DNA from: Chloroflexota bacterium
Lineage (GTDB): Bacteria; Chloroflexota; Dormibacteria; Dormibacterales; Dormibacteraceae
Length of the DNA: 5,736 nt
NCBI GenBank assembly: GCA_005879675.1
Contig: VBJE01000134.1
Coordinates: forward strand, 1 to 5,736
Reading direction: 5' to 3'
The notes beneath the pieces were generated by a model. It worked only from the letters and a program-made list of their open reading frames with translations, was not told where the DNA came from and did not search any database. A program made the position numbers and the translations under genes. Positions 1 through 5,032 of the stretch are shown here, piece after piece; positions within the stretch are counted from its first letter, which is position 1; each line of letters begins with the position of its first letter.

Positions 1-442
1 CCTCGAACGGGCAGCCGAACGCCACGCTGATGGTCACGGTGACCGGCATGCGGTCGCTGCGCGCCCGCGCGACCAGCGCCAGCGCCGTCTTCAAGCCCTC
101 GGTCGTGGTCGCGTTCTGGTTGCGCCGCCCGAACTCGTCGGTGGCCGCGAAGGCGTAGTGCACCTCGTCGACACCGGCCGCCACCGCCCTCTCGTAGCCC
201 TTCTCGTTGAGGACCAGGCCGGCGTAGACGGTGCCCGGCTTGCGGTGGAGCGCACCCATCACCTCTTCGGCGCCGGCCATCGGGGGCACGAGCTTGGGGT
301 TGACGAAGCTCGCCGCCTCCATGCGCTGGAGCCCGGCCGCCGCGAGGCGGTCGCAAAGCTCGGCCCGGACTCGCGGCTCGAGCGTTCGAGCCTCGTTCTG
401 CAGGCCGTCCCGAGGCCCGACGTCGCAGACGGTCAGGGTCAC
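1..442 (-). CDS. 3-hydroxy-3-methylglutaryl-CoA lyase (HMGL-like), N-terminal half, runs off left edge
   Basis: Cytosolic DRE-TIM metallolyase of the HMGL family, expected to split 3-hydroxy-3-methylglutaryl-CoA into acetoacetate and acetyl-CoA in leucine degradation. Only 147 codons of roughly 300 are inside the window. I read the reverse complement by hand from a GTG at 442-440. The protein opens with the signature GPRDGLQNE (residues 9-17), giving the catalytic Arg11 and metal-binding Asp12. EAASFVNPKLVPPMAG (42-57) follows, with Glu42 at the conserved active-site Glu, and the visible part ends in ISVAFGCPFE (138-147), a strong HMGL hallmark. The HxH metal ligands and the catalytic Cys loop lie outside the window. 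The GTG overlaps the TGA of the upstream phosphoesterase as GTGA, so translation is probably coupled; no clear Shine-Dalgarno precedes it. The paralogous isopropylmalate and citramalate synthases fit the motifs less well. Family assignment is firm; exact substrate is inferred. Confidence 0.9.
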   Translation of the reverse strand, partial: MTLTVCDVGPRDGLQNEARTLEPRVRAELCDRLAAAGLQRMEAASFVNPKLVPPMAGAEEVMGALHRKPGTVYAGLVLNEKGYERAVAAGVDEVHYAFAATDEFGRRNQNATTTEGLKTALALVARARSDRMPVTVTISVAFGCPFE

Positions 443-1281
443 ATAGATAAGGTAGAGGGCAGCAGGTCGGTCATCGGGCTGGCCTGCGCCGCCTGGCCCA
501 GCCGCTTGACCCCGAGCAGGTCCTCGATGGTCGCCAGGAGCGAGTAGTGGGTGTAATGGCGCGTGCTCGAGTGCGGCTTCAGGCCGGGTGTGACCACCAG
601 GGTCAGGACCTGGTTGTCGCCGCTGAAATCGTCCTCGTCCCACGTGATGAACAGGACCCCGTTCGACTTCCACGCCTTCGAAGCCGTGATCTCGCCCACC
701 TGTTGGTGCAGCCAGTCGTCTCCCACCGCGACGTCGCAATCGTGCGTGTCATGGCAACGGTCGGGCGTGATCCACACAAACCGCGGCGTGTTGGCCGCCA
801 GGTCGCCCGCGAGCTGGCCGATCGGGACCACGTTCGGCGGGCACGCCCCGCCGTAGAACGCGAAGGGGTTGTGCCCCGGGTCGTACGGCATCGGGCTGTC
901 GATGCAGCCCGCGTCGGTCATGCCGTCCATGTATGCCCGCCAGCTGATGCCCGCGGCCGTCAGCTGCGTGCCGATGTCGCGGCGCGGCAGGACGTGGTAG
1001 CTGTCGTCCTCGACCCCCCACGTCGAGCCCGACGTCATCGCCAGGTAATTCGGCACGCTTGGATGTGCGACCGCGTGGTAGTTCGCGGCCACGCCGTGCG
1101 TCGAGGCGAGCGAGGAGATGAACGAGCCGCTGAGGGCCTGCTCGGACGAGTGATTCTCCATGACGATGATGAAGACGTTCGCCTGCTGCTTCGCCTGAGA
1201 GGACGATCTTGATGGGGTGCACGCGCCCGCCAGCACGACGAGCAGGAGCAGCAAGGCGGCCGGCCTCATCGCTCCTGACAT
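439..1281 (-). CDS. Phosphoesterase / acid-phosphatase family lipoprotein (phospholipase C-like fold)
   Basis: Predicted surface-anchored phosphoric-ester hydrolase of the AcpA / phospholipase C family, 280 residues. The N-terminus has a hydrophobic stretch (residues 8-19) and a lipobox-like LAGAC with Cys21 as the likely lipidated residue. Family motifs occur in order: VMENHS (40-45, with metal-ligand-type Glu42-Asn43), HPSVPNYLAMTSG (73-85), HDTHDCDVAVGDDWL (177-191), FITWDEDD (211-218) and YTHYSLLATIEDLLGV (243-258). All are intact, so it should be active. Four further Cys (126, 147, 176, 182) could form exported disulfides. The ATG at 1281 is the first in frame; a second at 1269 is possible. 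A GAGAG lies about 10 bases upstream of the first, and a better GGAGG (1304-1308) lies 22 bases upstream. It follows the LppX-like lipoprotein by 33 bases. The natural substrate (phosphomonoester or phospholipid) cannot be told from sequence. Confidence 0.9.
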   Translation of the reverse strand: MSGAMRPAALLLLLVVLAGACTPSRSSSQAKQQANVFIIVMENHSSEQALSGSFISSLASTHGVAANYHAVAHPSVPNYLAMTSGSTWGVEDDSYHVLPRRDIGTQLTAAGISWRAYMDGMTDAGCIDSPMPYDPGHNPFAFYGGACPPNVVPIGQLAGDLAANTPRFVWITPDRCHDTHDCDVAVGDDWLHQQVGEITASKAWKSNGVLFITWDEDDFSGDNQVLTLVVTPGLKPHSSTRHYTHYSLLATIEDLLGVKRLGQAAQASPMTDLLPSTLSM

Positions 1282-1314
1282 TACGCCGCCGCTCTCTCAG
1301 CTACCTCCAAGCGC

Positions 1315-2310
1315 TCAGCCGCGGCCGGGATTGTCCGCGGTCGCGGTGACCACGGCGGCGTTCGTCGCCGCATTGCCGATGGTGCAGAAGACCTTGGCCA
1401 GGTTGTTGTAGCCGACGTCCGGCTGCACTGTCGCCGTGCACGAGCCCAGCGCCTGCTTCGAGATCGGGTCGATCATCGTGAACGTGACCGTCGACGGCGC
1501 GCGGGCGCCGGTCGCGCCGCCCAGGTTGCGCACCGTCGCCGAGACCAGGCACGTGGCGGAGCAGCTGGACGTATCCACCGACTCCACCGTGTAGATCGGC
1601 GGCAGCGTGGACACGTTGCTGAAGTCGATCACCGACGTCGGCGCGTTGATGCCGAAGTCGGCGTTCACGTTGCTGAACACCAGGTCGGCGTCGCTGATCC
1701 CGTCGACGACCACGCCGCTCTTCAGGTGCACGCGCAGGAGGTTGTAGGGGGCCGCCGAGGCGATGTAGACGTCGGCACGCCGGCCCGACAGCTCGACCGC
1801 GTCGGCGCCGCCGACGGACTGGTGGTCGGTGCGCTTGTCGACGGCGGGACCCAGGAAGGCCGACTTGAAGGCGGCGCCGCCGGTGAGATCCGGCAGGGTC
1901 GGCAGGGCCACGGCGATGCCTTTCCACCACGCGTTGCCCGCCGCCTTGACCAGGCCCTGCGACTGCGGGTCGGTCAGGTGGCGGGACAGGAACTGCTGCC
2001 CGCGGTAGTAGGCGGCGGCGCCGACGATGATCGCCTCGACCTGGTCCTGGGAATCGCTGACGAGCAGATGAAGGTCGTCCGCCGCATCGGCGTGGCGGGT
2101 CAGCTGGAGGTCGATCGTCCAGGCCACGTCGGAGGCGCGGTAGCTGCCCTTGACCTCGAAGCTGGTCGAGGACGTGAGCATCGACGTCGCGCCGTTCTCG
2201 AGCGCCCGCGTCGAGGGCAGGCCAAAGGGGTCGCACGCGGCCAGCGCGGCCGCCACCACGAGCAGCGAAATCGCGTTCCGGAGGGCGGCTCGCATGGCGC
2301 TAGACGCCAT
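1315..2310 (-). CDS. LppX/LprG-like lipoprotein with an extra C-terminal Cys-bearing beta domain
   Basis: Predicted secreted lipoprotein of 331 residues. A hydrophobic signal (13-24) ends in the lipobox ALAAC with Cys26. Residues about 33-235 resemble the LppX/LprAFG lipid-carrier fold in pattern: a helix of the ALENGATSML type, then alternating strands, with a YYRGQQFLSRHL segment (101-112) and WWKG (128-131). These proteins carry hydrophobic lipids across the cell envelope; that role is inferred here. Residues about 239-331 look like a separate beta-sandwich resembling CARDB/FxLYD-type domains, with ATVRNLGG (258-265) and four Cys (250, 254, 291, 309) that could form two disulfides. ATG codons at 2310 and 2295 are both plausible starts; neither has a good Shine-Dalgarno. 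It is the first gene of the leftward run and is divergent from the membrane-protein gene at 2343. Fold assignment is by eye and moderate; lipoprotein status is strong. Confidence 0.75.
   Translation of the reverse strand: MASSAMRAALRNAISLLVVAAALAACDPFGLPSTRALENGATSMLTSSTSFEVKGSYRASDVAWTIDLQLTRHADAADDLHLLVSDSQDQVEAIIVGAAAYYRGQQFLSRHLTDPQSQGLVKAAGNAWWKGIAVALPTLPDLTGGAAFKSAFLGPAVDKRTDHQSVGGADAVELSGRRADVYIASAAPYNLLRVHLKSGVVVDGISDADLVFSNVNADFGINAPTSVIDFSNVSTLPPIYTVESVDTSSCSATCLVSATVRNLGGATGARAPSTVTFTMIDPISKQALGSCTATVQPDVGYNNLAKVFCTIGNAATNAAVVTATADNPGRG
2294..2310. repeat. 17-base inverted repeat covering both candidate start codons of the lipoprotein gene
   Basis: The plus strand reads ATGGCG-CTAGA-CGCCAT, perfect 6-base arms around a 5-base spacer. 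On the minus strand the arms contain the two in-frame ATG codons of the lipoprotein gene (2310 and 2295). It could form a small mRNA hairpin hiding the starts, act as an operator near the divergent gap, or be chance in GC-rich DNA. The dyad is directly visible; function is inference. Confidence 0.4.
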
Positions 2311-2342
2311 AACGCCGGGAGTTCAAACTGCGTTACCTGACC
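2311..2342. promoter_or_regulatory. 32-base divergent intergenic gap
   Basis: Separates the leftward lipoprotein operon from the rightward membrane-protein gene, so promoters for both must lie here or inside the opposing gene. I see no convincing -35/-10 pair. GTTACCT at 2332-2338 is the only AT-richer block close to the rightward ATG. Neither start has a usable Shine-Dalgarno, which would fit leaderless transcripts but does not prove them. Confidence 0.3.
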
Positions 2343-3698
2343 ATGGCGCGGACCCGGCGAAAGGTGACGATCCGCGGCCGCGAGTACCCGGTCCTCCTCC
2401 CCAGCATCCGGGACCCCAGGCTCCACGTCGCTGCCGTCTTGCTCACCCTCCAGGCGCTCGGCCAGACGGTACTCGATTTTCGGCTGTCCGTCGCCCAGAT
2501 CCTCATCTGCCTCGCCACCGGCGCGCTGATCGAGTTCGGGTACGAGTTCTTCCGCAACAAGGTGATCATGTGGCCGGCGAGCGGCCTCTTGACCGGCAAC
2601 AGCGCCGCCTTCATCCTCCGCGTCCCGGGGACGTTCCACGGCCAGTGGTGGAGCACCAGGGGGTGGTGGATCTTCGTCGGCGTGGTTGCCGTCTCGATGA
2701 TCTCGAAGTACGTCATCCGTTATCGGGGCCGGCACATCTTCAACCCCTCCAACCTCGGCCTGGTGGCGGCGTTCGTCGCCCTCGGGCCGCAGTACACCGA
2801 GCCCCAGGACCTGTGGTGGATCCCGATGGGCCCGTGGATGATCGTGACCTACGCCATCCTCATCGGCGGCGGGCTTCTCATCGCCTGGGAGCTCAAGCTC
2901 CTCGGCCTCGAGCTCGGCTACATGGCCGCATTCGCGGCTTTCGCCGCCCTTGCCCTGCTGCCGGTCCCGGACCACTGCATGATCGCCAGCTGGTACGCGA
3001 CGCCGATGTGCGGCGCGCAGCTCTGGCAGATCCTCGTCACGTCGCCGGAGCTGCTGATCTTCGCCTTCTTCATGATCCCGGACCCTCGCACCGTGCCCGA
3101 CGGCCAGGTGGGCAGGTTCGTGTTCGGCGTCATCGTCGCCCTGCTGTCGGTCGTGCTCCTCGGCCCGACGACGCTCGAGTTCTGGACCAACGCTCGTGCG
3201 CCTGCTCGCGCCGCTCGAAGAAGCCGGCGGCAGGCTGCGCGCGCTGCGCGCGATCGGGTGGTCGGCGCCGGCGGTGCTGGGGGTGAGCGCGCTGCTGCTG
3301 GCGGCGTTGCCGCTGTCCGCGGAGATGTCGCTGCACAGCGTCATCCCGGCGCCCGAGCTGCCCGACGGCACGCGCCCCACGCTCGCCCTCACCATCGGCT
3401 CGACCAACTCCCGGGACATCGGCTCGTGGACGCTGGCTTCGGCGCGCGTCGCCCTGCCGCCGCCCAGCAACACGGCGCCGGGCTCGGCCTCGGCGCGAGT
3501 GTGGGTCGTGCCCGCGCTGCCGCAGGTGACCGTGCCCGAGAACGTCGCCGCCTTCGATCCGAGCACGGTTGCCGGCGCGAACGCCATGGCCCGAGCGGTG
3601 GTCCTCGACCTGATGATCGAGTCCGAGGCGAGGCGCACGCACGACCTGAAGCTGGCGGCGGACGGAGCGGTGGGAGACGGGCTCGTCGAGTTCACTGA
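2343..3698 (+). CDS. RnfD/UnbU-like polytopic membrane protein (genuine coding only to about 3191, then out of frame)
   Basis: Integral membrane protein resembling the RnfD/NqrB fold, closest to the UnbU-type proteins annotated near enediyne loci. From the ATG at 2343, residues 1-283 form a coherent protein: a basic N-terminus, then hydrophobic segments near 28-44, 48-66, 108-122, 138-148, 165-182, 190-207, 228-245 and 257-274. Diagnostic motifs are NSAAFILRVPG (86-96), FNPSNLGL (133-140) and FMIPDPRTVP (243-252), the last matching the FMATDP-type motif of RnfD. I see no canonical SGAT flavin-attachment motif. After Asn283 this frame turns into 168 Arg/Ala/Gly-rich residues with poor third-base GC, while the +1 frame becomes coding. 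The reading frame formally stops at 3698, but that tail is almost surely not real. No other Rnf subunits or UnbV partner are nearby, so its redox role is unknown. Confidence 0.8.
   Translation: MARTRRKVTIRGREYPVLLPSIRDPRLHVAAVLLTLQALGQTVLDFRLSVAQILICLATGALIEFGYEFFRNKVIMWPASGLLTGNSAAFILRVPGTFHGQWWSTRGWWIFVGVVAVSMISKYVIRYRGRHIFNPSNLGLVAAFVALGPQYTEPQDLWWIPMGPWMIVTYAILIGGGLLIAWELKLLGLELGYMAAFAAFAALALLPVPDHCMIASWYATPMCGAQLWQILVTSPELLIFAFFMIPDPRTVPDGQVGRFVFGVIVALLSVVLLGPTTLEFWTNARAPARAARRSRRQAARAARDRVVGAGGAGGERAAAGGVAAVRGDVAAQRHPGARAARRHAPHARPHHRLDQLPGHRLVDAGFGARRPAAAQQHGAGLGLGASVGRARAAAGDRARERRRLRSEHGCRRERHGPSGGPRPDDRVRGEAHARPEAGGGRSGGRRARRVH
3186..3195 (+). other. Probable frameshift site joining the membrane domain to the downstream frame
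   Basis: Third-base GC and sensible protein sequence switch frames within these ten bases. Removing C3191 turns Thr-Asn-Ala into Thr-Lys-Leu and fuses both halves into one frame of 541 codons (2343-3966), with a C-terminal half reading TKLVRLLAPLEEAGGRLR. A Thr-Lys here resembles my recollection of the UnbU-family end motif (EF-x-TK). No homopolymer or known slippery site is present, so a sequencing/assembly insertion or a real mutation is likelier than programmed shifting. Confidence 0.6.
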
Positions 3699-3966
3699 CG
3701 TCATCAAGGCGGACGGAACCGGGAAGTTCGTGCAGAAGACCTACAGCTTCGACCGGGTGCAGCTGAACCTGTACCTGCCCAAGTTCAGCACCCAGGCGAG
3801 CCGGCTGGTCGGCGTCACGCTGCACGGGACCACGACCTTGATCACTCGCGACGCCTCGGGCAAGGTGCTGTCGCAGCAGACGCTCGCTTACGCGAAGAGC
3901 TGGGGCCTCGACCAGGTGACCTCCGGCCTGATCATCAACGACTACACCGACCTCAACCCCGCTTAG
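3196..3966 (+). CDS. Membrane-anchored extracytoplasmic domain, probable C-terminal part of the RnfD/UnbU-like gene
   Basis: No recognised family. The frame opens at a GTG (3196) with no Shine-Dalgarno, exactly where the upstream gene loses its frame, and ends at TAG 3964-3966 (256 residues if the GTG is used). Residues 1-21 are amphipathic and basic (LRALRAIGW), 23-42 form one transmembrane helix, and about 43-256 form a soluble, probably extracytoplasmic domain rich in beta pattern, with TLALTIGSTNSRDIG (about 56-70) and YSFDRVQLNLYLPKF further on. Third-base GC is strong throughout, so it is truly coding. The missing ribosome site and the 503-base out-of-phase overlap with the preceding open frame argue that it is not an independent gene but the end of a broken 540-residue protein. 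An independent GTG-started gene translated by coupling is the alternative. Its stop overlaps the convergent AhpD-like gene by 4 bases. Confidence 0.7.
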   Translation: MRLLAPLEEAGGRLRALRAIGWSAPAVLGVSALLLAALPLSAEMSLHSVIPAPELPDGTRPTLALTIGSTNSRDIGSWTLASARVALPPPSNTAPGSASARVWVVPALPQVTVPENVAAFDPSTVAGANAMARAVVLDLMIESEARRTHDLKLAADGAVGDGLVEFTDVIKADGTGKFVQKTYSFDRVQLNLYLPKFSTQASRLVGVTLHGTTTLITRDASGKVLSQQTLAYAKSWGLDQVTSGLIINDYTDLNPA

Positions 3967-4115
3967 GGGGCAGCTGCCAGGGGTATCCCGTTGGGTTCGT
4001 AGACGGCGGGCGGCTCGATGCCGAAGGTATCCGCCAGGCGCACGAACAGGTTGAACAGCGCAGCGTCATAGGCCGCCTCGGCGATCTGCTCGTCGGTCCA
4101 GCCGGCGTCGCGCAA

Positions 4116-4123
4116 CCCCTGCG
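4116..4123 (-). other. Frame change in the AhpD-like gene at a G4 run
   Basis: On the minus strand, removing one G from the GGGG run (forward CCCC at 4116-4119) makes CAC GCA GGG TTG CGC read His-Ala-Gly-Leu-Arg and restores the frame through to the TAA at 3963. Alternatively 2+3n bases are lost just before CAG GGG TTG; a loss of about 26 bases would also explain the 8-9 residues that seem missing compared with relatives. Confidence 0.65.
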
Positions 4124-4228
4124 TGCCTGGTGACGGTCTCCACGAAATCGAGGAGCAGGCGGTGCGGCGCGTCTAGCCCGGCGGCGTCGATGTCGCCGCT
4201 GCGCAGCGCTTCCGCCACCGGCCCGTAC

Positions 4229-4271
4229 GACTCGCCCTGCAACTGCAGGAACCAGCTATGCGCGCTGAGTC
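4229..4271 (-). promoter_or_regulatory. SECIS-like hairpin starting at the in-frame TGA (candidate)
   Basis: Folded by hand on the minus strand. The lower stem is GACTC (4271-4267, including GA of TGA) with GAGTC (4233-4229), extended by GC/GC after a bulged A4266. An internal loop follows, then the upper stem TAGCTG (4258-4253) with CAGTTG (4245-4240), two wobble pairs included, and a 7-base apical loop GTTCCTG (4252-4246) that begins with G. The apical G lies 17 bases past the TGA, inside the usual range for bacterial SECIS elements. GC-rich DNA folds easily, so this is suggestive only. Confidence 0.35.
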
Positions 4272-4272
4272 A
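4270..4272 (-). other. In-frame TGA at the peroxidatic Cys position: candidate selenocysteine codon
   Basis: The TGA sits as C-R-Y-[TGA]-L-S-A-H, with conserved family sequence continuing in the same frame for about 49 codons. TGC/TGT to TGA is also a single-base nonsense change, so position alone does not prove selenocysteine. Confidence 0.5.
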
Positions 4273-4553
4273 ATAGCGGCACTTGTTCAGCGCCGAGACG
4301 TAGGAGGCGATCATCTCGTGCTGGGCACGGTTCAGCGCTCCGTCGGTGAAATGCAGCCGCGACGCGGCGTCGACGGCCTGGAGGAAGTCGGGACGGAGGC
4401 TCATCGTGCGCAGGATCTCGGGCACGACCTTGGCGACGCTGCGGGCCTTGCTCGTCGCGTAGATCTCGGCCAGCGGGCCGTCCGCCTCGCCCTCCTCGAC
4501 CATCTTGATGCGGGCCATGTGTGCTGCTGGGAACGCGCCCTCTTCGCGGGCGG

Positions 4554-5009
4554 TTACGCCATGACCGGCCCGTCCCAGGACCAGCGAGGCATAGGACGCT
4601 CGGGATCGACCGTGCTCCCGGCGGGCCCGTACGAGTTCACCTCGCGCGTGGCCCAGTGGATGTATTCGCGAAGGGCCTTGCGGAAGTCCGGGTCGTCGGG
4701 AAGCTGAGCGTCGTCGATGGCCTGGATGAAGCAGGTCTCGAAGCGGTCGGCCCACTCCTCGGGCGTGCCGTGCCCGGCGTGGATGGCGAGCATTCCCGAG
4801 TGGCCACCGAGGCTGCGCGAGTAGCTGTCGGGTCCGCCGAAGACCTCCGCCCAGTACGCGGCGAGGTTCTCGTTGTGCCGCGGGCTGAGGTCCTGGCCGA
4901 AGGGGTGGTTGAGCTCCGGGTCCGCGAGGCAGCGCTCGGTGGTCGCGGCGGCGAGCGCGAGGAAGGCATCGTCGCCCCCGGCGAACTCATAGATCGAGGG
5001 TCTGGTCAT
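4554..5009 (-). CDS. Group-II-like truncated haemoglobin with atypical distal pocket
   Basis: Small cytosolic haem protein of 151 residues, related to truncated haemoglobin O. Such globins bind O2 or NO and have been linked to peroxide and NO chemistry. Visible features are YEFAGGDDAF (7-16, N-terminal motif), LADPELNHPF (28-37) with Phe37 at CD1, AAYWAEVFGGPDSYS (50-64, the GGP-x-x-YS motif), GHSGMLAIHAGHG (69-81) with His77 as the likely proximal His, and DRFETCFIQAIDDAQLPDD (88-106). By hand alignment to TrHbO, the B10 Tyr is Thr24 and the G8 Trp is Phe90, both unusual; actinobacterial relatives I recall often have His-His where this one has Thr23-Thr24. The ATG at 5009 sits six bases after a TAATCT element, suggesting a leaderless transcript. 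It is followed 35 bases later by the AhpD-like gene, a sensible haem/thiol redox pairing. Confidence 0.85.
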   Translation of the reverse strand: MTRPSIYEFAGGDDAFLALAAATTERCLADPELNHPFGQDLSPRHNENLAAYWAEVFGGPDSYSRSLGGHSGMLAIHAGHGTPEEWADRFETCFIQAIDDAQLPDDPDFRKALREYIHWATREVNSYGPAGSTVDPERPMPRWSWDGPVMA

Positions 5010-5015
5010 CGATTC

Positions 5016-5021
5016 AGATTA
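5016..5021 (-). promoter_or_regulatory. -10 element TAATCT for leaderless transcription of the globin operon
   Basis: On the minus strand TAATCT is followed by GAATCG and then the ATG at 5009. If transcription starts on the A of ATG, the hexamer occupies -12 to -7 exactly, the layout of leaderless promoters (TANNNT). No -35 match and no Shine-Dalgarno are visible, which is consistent with that model. Confidence 0.55.
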
Positions 5022-5025
5022 TTGT
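5020..5025 (+). promoter_or_regulatory. -10 element TATTGT for the small plus-strand gene
   Basis: TATTGT matches TATAAT at four of six positions, including both outer anchor bases, and ends 7 bases before the ATG at 5033. A transcript starting at or next to the ATG would be leaderless. It shares bases 5020-5021 with the opposite-strand TAATCT. Confidence 0.4.
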
Positions 5026-5032
5026 TCGAAAC

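Larger units (their letters stand above)
3963..4518 (-). pseudogene. AhpD-like peroxidase (carboxymuconolactone decarboxylase family) with in-frame TGA at CxxC and a later frame change
   Basis: AhpD-fold thiol peroxidase relative. From the ATG at 4518, residues 1-82 read as the normal N-terminus (MARIKMVEEGEADGPLAEIY) through ALNKCRY (76-82). A TGA (4270-4272) follows, then the same frame continues as LSAHSWFLQ. Glu68, Cys80, TGA83 and His87 reproduce the spacing of M. tuberculosis AhpD Glu118, Cys130, Cys133 and His137, so the TGA replaces the peroxidatic Cys. The frame runs on to ETVTRH (residue 132, about 4123). Then the protein shifts frame to GLRDAGWTDEQ and continues to TAA at 3963-3965. 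Relatives usually have about 8-9 more residues at that join. Either the gene is decaying, or it encodes a selenoprotein and the frame change is an error or deletion. It lies 35 bases after the globin gene, probably in its operon. A conventional call would be only 4270-4518 (82 residues). Confidence 0.75.
5010..5032. other. 23-base divergent gap with TTCGAA palindrome
   Basis: Contains TGTT-CGA-AACA-like symmetry (TGTTCGAAACA at 5023-5033, with TTCGAA at its core, 5025-5030), a possible operator half-overlapping both promoters. It is the most AT-rich patch of the window. No known regulator consensus is recognised. Confidence 0.35.

Noticed and set aside
158..1212. Plus-strand open frames opposite the HMG-CoA lyase and phosphoesterase genes
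   Set aside because: Arg/Val/Asp-rich shadows; the opposite strand encodes clear conserved families.
1301..2340. Long alternative frames on both strands over the lipoprotein gene
   Set aside because: Arg/Gly/Pro-rich translations with no family features, against a coherent signal peptide and lipobox in the chosen frame.
3186..3195. Programmed ribosomal +1 frameshift
   Set aside because: No slippery codon, stop codon or upstream Shine-Dalgarno-like stimulator is visible; an indel is simpler.
3196..3698. C-terminal 168 residues of the frame starting at 2343
   Set aside because: Arg/Ala/Gly-rich, poor third-base GC, and out of phase with a convincing coding frame; treated as a result of the frame break.
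2100..3707. Minus-strand open frame of 535 codons
   Set aside because: It lies antisense to the membrane-protein gene and its extension, is low-complexity and rich in Arg/Ala/Asp/Glu, and has no motif. It is a GC-rich shadow.
4519..4755. Upstream extension of the AhpD-like frame to an ATG at 4755
   Set aside because: The extension is out of phase inside the globin gene; the family N-terminus clearly begins at MARIKMVEE (4518).
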